Origin: Candidatus Krumholzibacteriia bacterium
GTDB taxonomy: Bacteria > Krumholzibacteriota > Krumholzibacteriia > WVZY01 > JAKEHA01
DNA: 45,135 bases
NCBI GenBank assembly: GCA_029865265.1
Contig: JAOUHG010000025.1
Coordinates: forward strand, 1 to 45,135
Direction: 5' to 3'
Shown: one piece after another, positions 26,048 through 33,593 of the stretch
How positions within the stretch are numbered: the first letter of the stretch is position 1
Layout of the letters: every line of letters starts with the position of its first letter
Notes under the pieces: model-generated
What the model was told of the DNA's origin: nothing
Seen by the model: only the letters and a program-made list of their open reading frames with translations
Database searches by the model: none
Position numbers and translations under genes: made by a program

Positions 26048-26067
26048 CTTGCTCGCGCGGCGCGCGC

Positions 26068-26143
26068 GATACCGCTCCTCCGCTCATGGTCCTCGCGCGA
26101 AAAATTTGAAATCGCGCTGCGGAAATCGCGTCGGATCGGTATC
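26068..26143. repeat. 76-bp palindromic repeat element, copy 1
   Basis: A 76-base element that differs from the copy at 27136-27211 at two positions only (A/C in the loop region and T/G in the right terminal arm). It contains three nested inverted pairs: terminal GATACCGCTCC with a one-mismatch partner at 26133-26143, then TCCGC/GCGGA, then GCGCGA/TCGCGC around an AT-rich loop. It lies between the convergent FIST and CDF genes. The structure fits a REP- or MITE-like element; no transposase is present. Confidence 0.85.
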
Positions 26144-26164
26144 GTGCGCACCGCAGGCGTGTCT

Positions 26165-27067
26165 TTACGAACGATCGATGCTGATGTCGCGCCACGAGGC
26201 GGGGTCGTTGAGCGATTCGAGGTGGGTGAGTGGGGCCACGTTGGGCAGCGCGGCGCGGAGGTCATTCTCGATCTGTTCGGTGAGTTGGTGCCCGCGCTGC
26301 ACCGTCCACTCGCCCGGAACCAGCACGTGCACCGATACGAAGCGGCGCTGCCCGGCGCGGCGCGTGCGCAGCGCGTGGTAGTGGATGCCCTGGCCCGCGT
26401 AGCTATCGAGGACGCCCCGAATGGCCGCCTGCTCTTCCTCCGGCAGCGCCGTGTCCATGAAGCCGAGCACCGAGCCCTGCAGGATCCGCGCGCCCGTCCA
26501 TACGATGTTGACCGCCACCGCCAGCGCGATGACCGGGTCCAGCCGCTGCCAGCCGGTCAGGGTGACCGCGGCCACACCCACAATTACCCCCGCGGAAGTC
26601 CACACGTCGGTAAACAGGTGACGCGCGTTCGCCTCCAGGGTGACGGAGCCGTGGCGCCGTCCGGCGCGCAGCAGCAACCATCCCGCGCCGAGATTCACGA
26701 TGGCGGCCACGGCCGACACCGCGATGCCCATGCGCACCTGTTCCAGGGGTTGCGGGGAGAGCAACCGGTGCACCGCGGCGGAACCGATGCCGGCGGCGGC
26801 CACCAGAATCAAAAGGCCTTCGACAGTGCTCGCAAAATACTCGGCCTTGGAATGGCCGTACGCGTGGTGGTCGTCGGCGGGGCGCGCCGCAATGGACAGC
26901 ATGGCCAGTGCCATCACCCCGCCCGCCAGGTTGACCAGCGACTCGGCGGCGTCGGACAGAAAGCCCACCGACCCGGTGATGATGTAGGAGAACGCCTTGA
27001 GTGCCATCGTGGCGATGGCCGCACCGATGGAAACCCACGCAAACCGGGTCAGCGAATGGCTCTTCAT
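26165..27067 (-). CDS. Cation diffusion facilitator (CDF) metal exporter
   Basis: Inner-membrane divalent metal/proton antiporter of about 300 aa, with six predicted TM helices and a C-terminal cytoplasmic domain (residues about 205-300) ending in a His-containing fold. TM2 carries SDAAESLVNLAGG, where Glu and Asn stand in the places of the two Asp of zinc-type YiiP. TM5 carries the intact His-Asp pair in HLFTDVWTSAG. A His-rich loop (DDHHAYGHSKAEYF) precedes TM3. The metal cannot be fixed from this; Zn, Fe and Mn are all possible. The ATG at 27067 is chosen because a promoter -10 ends 9 bases before it; an in-frame ATG at 27088 lies inside the promoter spacer. It is bracketed by the two 76-bp repeats. 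Confidence 0.9.
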   Translation of the reverse strand: MKSHSLTRFAWVSIGAAIATMALKAFSYIITGSVGFLSDAAESLVNLAGGVMALAMLSIAARPADDHHAYGHSKAEYFASTVEGLLILVAAAGIGSAAVHRLLSPQPLEQVRMGIAVSAVAAIVNLGAGWLLLRAGRRHGSVTLEANARHLFTDVWTSAGVIVGVAAVTLTGWQRLDPVIALAVAVNIVWTGARILQGSVLGFMDTALPEEEQAAIRGVLDSYAGQGIHYHALRTRRAGQRRFVSVHVLVPGEWTVQRGHQLTEQIENDLRAALPNVAPLTHLESLNDPASWRDISIDRS

Positions 27068-27076
27068 GGGGACATG

Positions 27077-27105
27077 ACTATCCGCCATTCCGCAACGGCC
27101 GTCAA
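27077..27105 (-). promoter_or_regulatory. Promoter of the CDF gene
   Basis: On the minus strand, TTGACG (27100-27105, 5/6), a 17-base spacer and GATAGT (27077-27082, 4/6). The -10 ends 9 bases before ATG 27067, and there is no ribosome site, so initiation may be leaderless or nearly so. Confidence 0.55.
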
Positions 27106-27135
27106 CCCGGTGCGGTGGGGGCGTCACGCGCGGCC

Positions 27136-27211
27136 GATACCGCTCCTCCGCTCATGGTCCTCGCGCGAAACATTTGAAATCGCGCTGCGGAAATCGCGTC
27201 GGAGCGGTATC
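27136..27211. repeat. 76-bp palindromic repeat element, copy 2
   Basis: Second copy of the element at 26068-26143, in the same orientation, 74 of 76 bases identical. Here the terminal inverted repeat is perfect over 11 bases (27136-27146 with 27201-27211). It lies between the NmrA-like gene's stop and the CDF promoter, so on the minus strand it could form a strong hairpin after the NmrA gene. The CDF gene with its promoter is neatly framed by the two copies. Confidence 0.88.
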
Positions 27212-27227
27212 AACCGCGCTGTTCCCC

Positions 27228-28187
27228 CTACTCGATGGGGATGCGCTCCTTGTTGCGCGCGAGCCATGCCTCGAACGTCTGCAGCTCCGGGTTGAGCGAA
27301 CGGGAGAAACCCAGGTCGCGCGCGCCGCAGAAGTCCGCCTCGAAGTCGCGCTTGAACTGGAACATGTTGCCCAGGTCGTCGGCGCCCGGGAAACCGAGCC
27401 CGCGGTACGCCTCCGGTGTCACCATGTTGTAGAAGACGTCCTTGCCCAGCGCCTTCGAGAGCGCCTGCGCCATCTGCGTTCCGGTGAGGTGCTCGCCGGC
27501 GATACCGACCGTCTTGCCCGCCAGCGCCGAGCCCTTCTTGAAGATCCCGTAGGCGCACTTGCCAATGTCCTCCGCGGCAATGCCCGGGAGCTTCTTGTCG
27601 TCCATGGGCAGCGTGATGGCGTAGCGCCCATCGGGCCCCTTCTGCGGCGCCATCCCGAAGGCGATCAGGTTGTCCCAGTAGAAAGACGTCTGCAGGCAGG
27701 TCGCCGGCACGCCGCTCTCCAGGAAGAAGCGGTCCGCCTCGCCCTTGGCGTCGAGGTGCGGCACCTTGTACTTGCCCATGAGCGTGGGCATGCGGTCGTC
27801 CTCGAGCTTCACCCACTTGCGGGTGTCCTCCAGCGTCGACCACACCACGTGCTTCAGGCCCGCCGCGCGCGCCGCGTCGGCCATGTTCTTTGCTTGCGCC
27901 AGCTCCTTCTCGGGTGAGAAATGCTCCCAGAAGTTGGTGACGCAGAACGCTCCGTAGCAGCCCGCGAAGGCCTTCTCGATGGACTTCGTGTCGTCGAGAT
28001 CGGCGGCCACCACCTCGGCGCCGAGCTTGCGCAGCGCTTGGGCGGGTTCAGAATCCGGCTTGCGGGTGAGGGCGCGTACCGAAAAGCCGCCCTGCGGGTC
28101 GCCCAGGATGGCGCGCGCCAGGGCGCCGCCCTGCGCACCGGTCGCTCCCACCACGGCAATGAGTTTTCTTGCAGCCATGTCGATCAT
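27228..28187 (-). CDS. NmrA-like NAD(P)-binding protein
   Basis: Atypical short-chain dehydrogenase-fold protein, 319 aa, of the NmrA/HSCARG type. The N-terminal Rossmann motif is GATGAQGG (GxxGxxG), followed by VRALTRKPDSEPAQALRKLG and VVAADLDDTKSIEKAF, which match the NADP-binding pattern of NmrA proteins. The usual SDR catalytic Tyr-x-x-x-Lys site is not clear, so it may sense NADP(H) or act as a quinone or isoflavone-type reductase. The ATG at 28187 has AAAGGA just upstream; ATG 28175 is an alternative with the same ribosome site 12 bases further away. It lies 13 bases after the DUF1579 gene and is cotranscribed with it. Confidence 0.85.
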   Translation of the reverse strand: MIDMAARKLIAVVGATGAQGGALARAILGDPQGGFSVRALTRKPDSEPAQALRKLGAEVVAADLDDTKSIEKAFAGCYGAFCVTNFWEHFSPEKELAQAKNMADAARAAGLKHVVWSTLEDTRKWVKLEDDRMPTLMGKYKVPHLDAKGEADRFFLESGVPATCLQTSFYWDNLIAFGMAPQKGPDGRYAITLPMDDKKLPGIAAEDIGKCAYGIFKKGSALAGKTVGIAGEHLTGTQMAQALSKALGKDVFYNMVTPEAYRGLGFPGADDLGNMFQFKRDFEADFCGARDLGFSRSLNPELQTFEAWLARNKERIPIE

Positions 28188-28200
28188 TGTTCCTTTCTGC

Positions 28201-28713
28201 TTATTGCTTCTTTCGTTCGTAGTGCAGCGGCCACAACACGGTCCATGTGGCGCCGTCGTCATCGGACCGCTCCCAGCTCCAGTCGAAGGAGTCGGGCGTG
28301 ATGTTGAACCACACCATGCGCTGCAGGGCTTCCTTGCCCTGGATGGTGGCTTTGCGCGACAGGATCATCTTGCCGTCGGCGAAGCCTCCGGTGAAGTCCA
28401 GGTAGCTGCCCTGGTTGTCCACCCAGGTCTGATGCCACTTACCGGTGTTCTTGTTGAACACGGACACGCTCATCCCCTTGAGCTGGGAGTCGCCGGTTCC
28501 GACGAAGCGCTCCATGATGACTGCTCCGTCGTACTCCCGGGTGATGGTGTTGGTTCCGGCCGCCTTTCCGGCCGAGCTAAGTTCCCAATTTCCGATCCAG
28601 AAGTCAAACCGGGTGGCGGGCGACGGTGTTTCGGCCGAGGCGGATGAACTGTTGCCGGCATTGAGCGTGGCGGCGACCGCAAGCACCAGCATGAGGGCAC
28701 GCAGGATGTCCAT
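28201..28713 (-). CDS. DUF1579 family secreted protein
   Basis: Small exported protein of 170 aa. A signal peptide (MDILRALMLVLAVAATLNA) is followed by a Ser-rich cleavage region. The mature part is a lipocalin-like beta fold with the family signature RFDFWIGNWELSS, then MERFVGTGDSQLKGMSVSVF, KWHQTWVDNQGSYLDF and WSWERSDDDGATW. The family has no established function; ligand binding is suggested by the fold. ATG 28713 is set by TCCTTT on the plus strand (AAAGGA on the minus), 6 bases upstream. It is the first gene of a two-gene unit with the NmrA-like protein. Confidence 0.82.
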   Translation of the reverse strand: MDILRALMLVLAVAATLNAGNSSSASAETPSPATRFDFWIGNWELSSAGKAAGTNTITREYDGAVIMERFVGTGDSQLKGMSVSVFNKNTGKWHQTWVDNQGSYLDFTGGFADGKMILSRKATIQGKEALQRMVWFNITPDSFDWSWERSDDDGATWTVLWPLHYERKKQ

Positions 28714-28719
28714 GGAGGG

Positions 28720-28725
28720 TCCTTT
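28720..28725 (-). promoter_or_regulatory. Ribosome binding site of the DUF1579 gene
   Basis: AAAGGA on the minus strand, 6 bases before ATG 28713. Confidence 0.7.
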
Positions 28726-28775
28726 CCGGGTGAAGAAACGGGGGTCTGTGCGCTGGGGTGCTGGCCTGCCCGGGA

Positions 28776-28804
28776 ATTATCGCGTTTTGCGGGCGGCCCG
28801 CCAA
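28776..28804 (-). promoter_or_regulatory. Promoter of the DUF1579-NmrA operon
   Basis: On the minus strand, TTGGCG (28799-28804, 4/6), a 17-base spacer and GATAAT (28776-28781, 5/6). The leader would be about 55 bases and includes the ribosome site. Confidence 0.55.
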
Positions 28805-28822
28805 GTGCATTCATCCGGCCGG

Positions 28823-28851
28823 TTGCGCCGCGGCGCCGGAACGCGTATATT
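28823..28851 (+). promoter_or_regulatory. Promoter of mrp
   Basis: TTGCGC (28823-28828), a 17-base spacer and TATATT (28846-28851, 5/6). Transcription would start about 19 bases before ATG 28877. It is divergent from the DUF1579 promoter, with 18 bases between the two -35 boxes. Confidence 0.55.
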
Positions 28852-28876
28852 GAGGCGGCTTCGCTGCACCACCCAC

Positions 28877-29971
28877 ATGCTCGATCACACCACCATACAA
28901 TCCGCGCTCGAAGCCGTAACCGATGTGTACGGCGTCGGCAGCATCGTGTCCCAGAAGCGGGTGGAACGCATCGACGTACGCGGCGACACCGTGGTGCTCT
29001 CGCTCAATCTCCCGGTGGACGACGCGCAGGTGAAACAGCGGGTGGAGGCGGACTGCCGCCTGGAGGTCAAGAAACTGGGCGGCGTGCGCGAAGTCATCAT
29101 CATGACCAAGGGCGCCAGGCCCCGCCTGGGGGCGGCGGCCGGCCCCGCGCGTCCCGCGGGCGGACCGGGCCCGGTACCGGGCGCGAATCCGTTCGACGGT
29201 CAGGCCCCGCTGGAGGGCGTGCGCAACATCGTGGCGGTTTCATCGGCCAAGGGCGGTGTGGGCAAGTCCACCGTGTGCGTAAATCTCGCGCTGGCGCTGG
29301 CGCAGGGCGGTGCGCGGGTCGGTCTCATGGACGCCGATGTGTACGGTCCCAGCATTCACGTGCTCATGGGGACGAGCGACCGGCCCACCCAGGGCCGCGT
29401 CAAGGAAATCGCGCCGGTGGTCAAGGACGGCATCAAGCTGATGTCGCTGGGCTTCCTGACCGAGAAGGGCCAGCCGGTCATCTGGCGTGGCCCCATCGTC
29501 ATGGGTGTGGTGAAGAAGTTCCTCCAGGACGTGGAATGGGGAGAACTGGACTACCTCATGATCGACATGCCGCCCGGAACCGGTGATGCCCAGCTTACGC
29601 TGGTGCAGACGGTGCCGCTGACCGGCGCGGTCATCGTCACCACGCCATCCGAGCTGGCGCTGGTGGATGCCGAGAAGGGACTCGAGATGTACCGTTCGGT
29701 GGGCGCCCCGGTGCTCGGTATCGTGGAGAACATGAGTTACTTCGTGTGTCCGCACTGCGACGAACGCACCGAGATATTCAGCCACGGCGGCGGCCGCGAA
29801 ATCAGCGATCGCTTGAAGGTTGAGTTCCTCGGCGAACTCCCACTGGATCCCCATCTGCGCAAGGTGGGAGACGAGGGCCGCCCCATTGTTTCCAGCGATC
29901 CCGGGTCGCCGGTGTCGCGCGCTTTCGTGGAAATTGCCCGGCGAATACGGGCCGCGTGCCCGGTTGCCTAG
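28877..29971 (+). CDS. mrp: Mrp/ApbC-type Fe-S cluster carrier ATPase with N-terminal MIP18 domain
   Basis: P-loop ATPase of 364 aa that binds and delivers iron-sulfur clusters to apoproteins in the cytoplasm. Residues 1-80 form a MIP18/DUF59 domain (LDHTTIQSALEAVTDVYGV). A Gly/Pro/Ala-rich linker (85-110) leads to the deviant Walker A motif SSAKGGVGKST (about 122-132), with both lysines present. DADVYGPSIHVLMG, IDMPPGTGDAQLT and the cluster-binding cysteines CPHC (Cys291, Cys294) follow. All hallmark residues are intact. The ATG at 28877 lies just downstream of the promoter; open sequence continues upstream but crosses the divergent DUF1579 gene. Confidence 0.95.
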   Translation: MLDHTTIQSALEAVTDVYGVGSIVSQKRVERIDVRGDTVVLSLNLPVDDAQVKQRVEADCRLEVKKLGGVREVIIMTKGARPRLGAAAGPARPAGGPGPVPGANPFDGQAPLEGVRNIVAVSSAKGGVGKSTVCVNLALALAQGGARVGLMDADVYGPSIHVLMGTSDRPTQGRVKEIAPVVKDGIKLMSLGFLTEKGQPVIWRGPIVMGVVKKFLQDVEWGELDYLMIDMPPGTGDAQLTLVQTVPLTGAVIVTTPSELALVDAEKGLEMYRSVGAPVLGIVENMSYFVCPHCDERTEIFSHGGGREISDRLKVEFLGELPLDPHLRKVGDEGRPIVSSDPGSPVSRAFVEIARRIRAACPVA

Positions 29972-30042
29972 GCGCGCCCGCTTCTTCGAACATTTCCAGC
30001 TTCTTAGTCTCGCCTTGACAAGGGCGGCGTACTCATAGAAGC

Positions 30043-31833
30043 ATGGAGAGCTTACTTTACCTACCGGAGCCGTTCGTGACCGCCGATAGAAGAGTTCCCG
30101 CACACGGAACCAGCGATTTTGACTACCTTGCGCAGGCCAGCCACACGCTCAACGCGTCGCTGGACTACGGCGAGATCGTCAAGGGGCTGCTGAAGATAAT
30201 CCGCACCGCCATGAACGCGGAGGCCGTGCTGCTGGCGGTGATGGATGAGCAGGACCAGATGGTCTTCGACCGTGCGCTGGGCGCGGACGATGCCGGGCTC
30301 GACGGCGTGCCCATCACGCGCGGCACCGGAGCCATGGGCACGGTGTGGCAGACGCGGGAGCCCCTCATCGTCGAGAGCGTCAAGCGCGGAAAGCTGTCGC
30401 TAACCCTGGAGAGGAAGGCGGGGCTCAAGACGCACACGGTGGTCGCGGTGCCGTTGCTGCGGCGTGGCCTGGTGCGTGGCGCGGTGGAAGTGGTCAACCG
30501 CCGGCGCGACAACACACCCTTCCGCGAGGACGACCTGCAACTGCTGGTGCCGCTGGTGGAGCACGTGGCGGTGGCGGTGGCCAACGCGCGCCTGCGCGCC
30601 CGCGCGGAGCGGCGCCGGCTGGAGTATTCGCTGCTCGCCGAAGTCAGTGCGGACGTGGGCAAGTCGCTCACACGCGACGAAGCCCTGGACCGGATCCTCA
30701 AGAACCTGGCCCGGCTGGTTCCCTACGACGCCGCGGCCATCTTCCTGGTGGATAACGAAACCGACACCATGTCCAGCGTGCTGCACACCGGCTACACGCG
30801 TGGCGCCCACGAGAAGATCAACATCAAGTCGGACGAGGGCATCGTGGGCGAGGTGGGGCGGACCCGCGTGGGTGTCATCGTCCCCGACGTGCGCAAGCAC
30901 CCCCGCTACGTGAACGTAAGGCACCGCACGCGCTCCGAGATGGTGGCGCCCCTGGTGCTGCGCGGCCAGGTGCTGGGACTGTTCAACCTGGAGAGCGACC
31001 GCCTGGACGCCTACAGCGAAAACGACCTGCGCCTGCTGGAGGCCTTCTCGGCCGAGGCCGCGGTGGCCATCGATCGCGCCCACCTGTTCCAGGAGCGCCA
31101 GGTGAAGCTGGAGATCGAGAAGGAGTTGCGCATCGCACGCACGGTGCAGGAGTTCTTCAGCCCCCGGAAGACCATGACCTCGGGCGCGTTCCGCATCGCC
31201 GGCGCCAACTATCCGTCGCTTGAAGTGAGCGGCGACTACTACGACTTCTTCCCGGGCATGAATCGTCTCATCGCCTTTGCCATCGCCGACGTGGCCGGCA
31301 AGGGCGTGCCGGCGTCGCTCATCATGGCAAGCTTTCGTTCCATTCTGCGCACGGTGGCACCGTACACGGCCACCGCGCGCCAGATCGTGGTGCGCGCCAA
31401 CCAGATCCTGGTGGAGACGGTCCGCCCGCAGGACTTCGTCACCGCGTTCATCGGCGTGCTCAACCCGGACACGGGCGAGGTTACCTACTGCAACGCGGGG
31501 CACAACCCGCCCATCCTGATGGCGCCCAACGGGAACTACCGGGAGCTGGGATCGGGGGGGCCGGTGCTGGGTGTCATGCGGGACGCGGACTGGACCGACG
31601 GGCGTTTCGTACTGCGCGACGAGGTGCTGGTCTGCTACACCGATGGCGCCACCGAGGCGCGCAATGCCGCCGACGAGGAGTTTGGCGAGAAGCGTTTCAT
31701 CGAGTCGGTTCGTGCCAACCTGCAGTTGATGCCGTACCGGATGTGCACGGCGCTGTACGGGAGGGTGCGTGCCTTCGTGGGTGCCGAACCGCAGTCCGAC
31801 GACACCACCTACCTGGCCATCCGCCGCACCTGA
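30043..31833 (+). CDS. GAF-GAF-PP2C (RsbU/SpoIIE-type) serine phosphatase
   Basis: Cytoplasmic signalling phosphatase of 596 aa. Two GAF sensor domains (about residues 28-180 and 200-350) are recognised by TGAMGTVWQTREPLIVESVK and DEGIVGEVGRTRVGVIVPD. A helical connector follows (QERQVKLEIEKELRIARTVQ), then a PP2C/SpoIIE domain with the metal-binding aspartates in EVSGDYYDFF (Asp398 region), IADVAGKGVPASLIMA, TYCNAGHNPPIL and CYTDGATEARN. Such proteins dephosphorylate anti-anti-sigma (STAS) factors, but no STAS or anti-sigma kinase gene is nearby, so its target is elsewhere. No good ribosome site precedes ATG 30043; GTG 30076 is an alternative start. A TTGACA at 30015 has no suitable -10 at normal spacing. 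Confidence 0.92.
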   Translation: MESLLYLPEPFVTADRRVPAHGTSDFDYLAQASHTLNASLDYGEIVKGLLKIIRTAMNAEAVLLAVMDEQDQMVFDRALGADDAGLDGVPITRGTGAMGTVWQTREPLIVESVKRGKLSLTLERKAGLKTHTVVAVPLLRRGLVRGAVEVVNRRRDNTPFREDDLQLLVPLVEHVAVAVANARLRARAERRRLEYSLLAEVSADVGKSLTRDEALDRILKNLARLVPYDAAAIFLVDNETDTMSSVLHTGYTRGAHEKINIKSDEGIVGEVGRTRVGVIVPDVRKHPRYVNVRHRTRSEMVAPLVLRGQVLGLFNLESDRLDAYSENDLRLLEAFSAEAAVAIDRAHLFQERQVKLEIEKELRIARTVQEFFSPRKTMTSGAFRIAGANYPSLEVSGDYYDFFPGMNRLIAFAIADVAGKGVPASLIMASFRSILRTVAPYTATARQIVVRANQILVETVRPQDFVTAFIGVLNPDTGEVTYCNAGHNPPILMAPNGNYRELGSGGPVLGVMRDADWTDGRFVLRDEVLVCYTDGATEARNAADEEFGEKRFIESVRANLQLMPYRMCTALYGRVRAFVGAEPQSDDTTYLAIRRT

Positions 31834-31842
31834 TCGCGGCGC

Positions 31843-33459
31843 TCAGTCCAGCCGGATCAGGATCAACGCCTCGTTGTTGCGTATCAAGGCCACGTTGACG
31901 GCCGCACCCAGGGTCCCGTCCGCCTGCAGAGGAGCGTAAGTGCCGTCGAGTGCGTGGGTGGTGATGCTGCGGTCGTCGGTCACCGATCCCTCGGGCAGCA
32001 TCTTCACCAGCACCAGCGCATTGGTGAAGCGGCGTGCGAATACGTGGTAAGTCAGCGACGGGCTGTGGGGATCCGCGCCGCTCGCGAACTCGTAGTGCTC
32101 CTTCGTATTCGCCCGTCCCTGGAAGTCCACCTTGCCGGCGGGGATCACGTCCGGCTGTCCCACGTCAAACTCGACCGCTGGATTCCATGACCACGTGGAG
32201 AGGTGGGCGGGGTTCAGGTGGCCCGATTCGGTGTCGTACGAGTAGTACGTGTGCCGGTTGTGCACCAGGTAGTAGAGCCCCAGGCTGAACAGCTTGCCGC
32301 GGTCGGTTCCCGCGGTTCCCGACGCCACGTCGCGTGCCCCGATGATGCGGCGGCCTCCCGCCCGCGTCTGGCGGGCGATCTCCACGATCCCGTTCTCGTA
32401 GTCCTTTTCGTAGCTGATGCACCGATTGCCGCCGCTGGTGGGCGACCAGGCGCCGGTGTAGGTGACCCAGACCTCGCCCAGGATCCACGGTGTCGTGGTC
32501 TGGATGTTCTCGGTGGAGCGGCTGGGGTAGTTGAGGAAATACACGTGCCCGTAGTTGGGCATGAGGTCCGCGGTGACCCCCAGCGCGCGCCGCAGTTCGC
32601 CGGCGAGGAACGGGTACAGCGTCTCGTTGGCGACCGCGTAGGGGTGGTCGTCGTCGATGGCGATCCCGTAGAACTCACCGGTCCGGTCCAACTGACCCTC
32701 GCCGAACTGCGCCAGGTAGATTCCAACGTCGACCATGATGCCGTCGACCGGTCCCGTCGCATTGGGGGCGGCGCCGTAGCGCGTGCCCTGCAGCAGCTGC
32801 CGCGCGTGCTCCACCAGGAACCGGCGGTAGCCCGGATGGGTCAGGTTTGCGAGGTACAACGGCTCGGTGGCGCCGTTGCGGTAGGCGATGACTCGGGATT
32901 GCGATCGCTCCGTCGCCGATGCCGGGTTCCCGCCGCCGCCGGGGTTCCATCCCGGGACCACGCCGGGAGGATAGCCGGGAACCACGACGATGCCCTCCCA
33001 GGTGGGAACATTCACGTCTTCGCGGTAGTGCAGGTAGAAGTCTTCGGGGTCGTACCCGTGATCGGTGGCCCACTCATCGGGACCGTTGGGTCCGCTCCCG
33101 AAGCGATGGTAGCGCGCGATGGTGTACTCGAACAGGCGCACACGCGGATTGGTGGCGCGCATGGCGTCGGGATCGATGCGCGAAATGCAGAGATCATAAT
33201 GGGCGGCGCGCCACGCCTGCTCCGCATCGTCGATGGCGGCGCGTGACAGTGCCGACGCGGTCTGAATGTGCGGGTAGAGCGACGAGGTAATCGGCGCACA
33301 GCCGGCGCCGTCGCACTCCTCGCCGAAGGGGCAGGAGAAGTCGGTTACGCAGCCGCCGGCCACGGTGCCGGTATCGGACGGCTCCGAGGCCTGGGAACAT
33401 GCCACGGCGAGCGCCACGAACAGCGCCGCCGGAGTCCTGATGCCGAACGGAAATCGCAT
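31843..33459 (-). CDS. Secreted lipoprotein, putative glycoside hydrolase-like
   Basis: Exported protein of 538 aa that I cannot assign with certainty. A lipoprotein-like signal (FVALAVAC, Cys21) is followed by a short Cys-rich segment (CVTDFSCPFGEECDGAGC) with EGF/disulfide-knot character (residues 37-55). The main domain (about 60-480) has TIM-barrel-like landmarks: YDLCISRIDPDAMRA, FYLHYREDVNVPTWEGIVVV, VDGIMVDVGIYLAQFG, GEVWVTYTGAW and RIIGARDVASG. This pattern recalls the hypothetical glycosyl hydrolase GHL15/GH114-like group, where an acidic pair catalyses; Asp in DGIMVDVG and Glu in GEVWVTY are candidates. It stops 10 bases from the convergent phosphatase gene. Substrate unknown. Confidence 0.6.
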   Translation of the reverse strand: MRFPFGIRTPAALFVALAVACSQASEPSDTGTVAGGCVTDFSCPFGEECDGAGCAPITSSLYPHIQTASALSRAAIDDAEQAWRAAHYDLCISRIDPDAMRATNPRVRLFEYTIARYHRFGSGPNGPDEWATDHGYDPEDFYLHYREDVNVPTWEGIVVVPGYPPGVVPGWNPGGGGNPASATERSQSRVIAYRNGATEPLYLANLTHPGYRRFLVEHARQLLQGTRYGAAPNATGPVDGIMVDVGIYLAQFGEGQLDRTGEFYGIAIDDDHPYAVANETLYPFLAGELRRALGVTADLMPNYGHVYFLNYPSRSTENIQTTTPWILGEVWVTYTGAWSPTSGGNRCISYEKDYENGIVEIARQTRAGGRRIIGARDVASGTAGTDRGKLFSLGLYYLVHNRHTYYSYDTESGHLNPAHLSTWSWNPAVEFDVGQPDVIPAGKVDFQGRANTKEHYEFASGADPHSPSLTYHVFARRFTNALVLVKMLPEGSVTDDRSITTHALDGTYAPLQADGTLGAAVNVALIRNNEALILIRLD

Positions 33460-33543
33460 GGTGATACTCTGCTGACCGGGTTACCCGGGGACTGTCGTGC
33501 AACGCGCGTGCCGTCGCCGGGGGCGGGGACGCGCCACACGCGC

Positions 33544-33562
33544 GGGGGGGCGGGTGAGGGGG
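33544..33562 (+). other. G-quadruplex-forming motif
   Basis: Within 19 bases lie a run of seven G, then GGG, then five G, separated by one C and by TGA. This gives four G-triplets with loops of 1, 1 and 3 bases. Two more G-runs (33519-33523 and 33525-33528) precede it. It sits between divergent genes, 32 bases before the annotated start of the downstream glycosyltransferase. Whether it folds or acts is unknown. Confidence 0.5.
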
Positions 33563-33593
33563 CGATGTTTCCGGTTGTACCACAAAATCGCTG

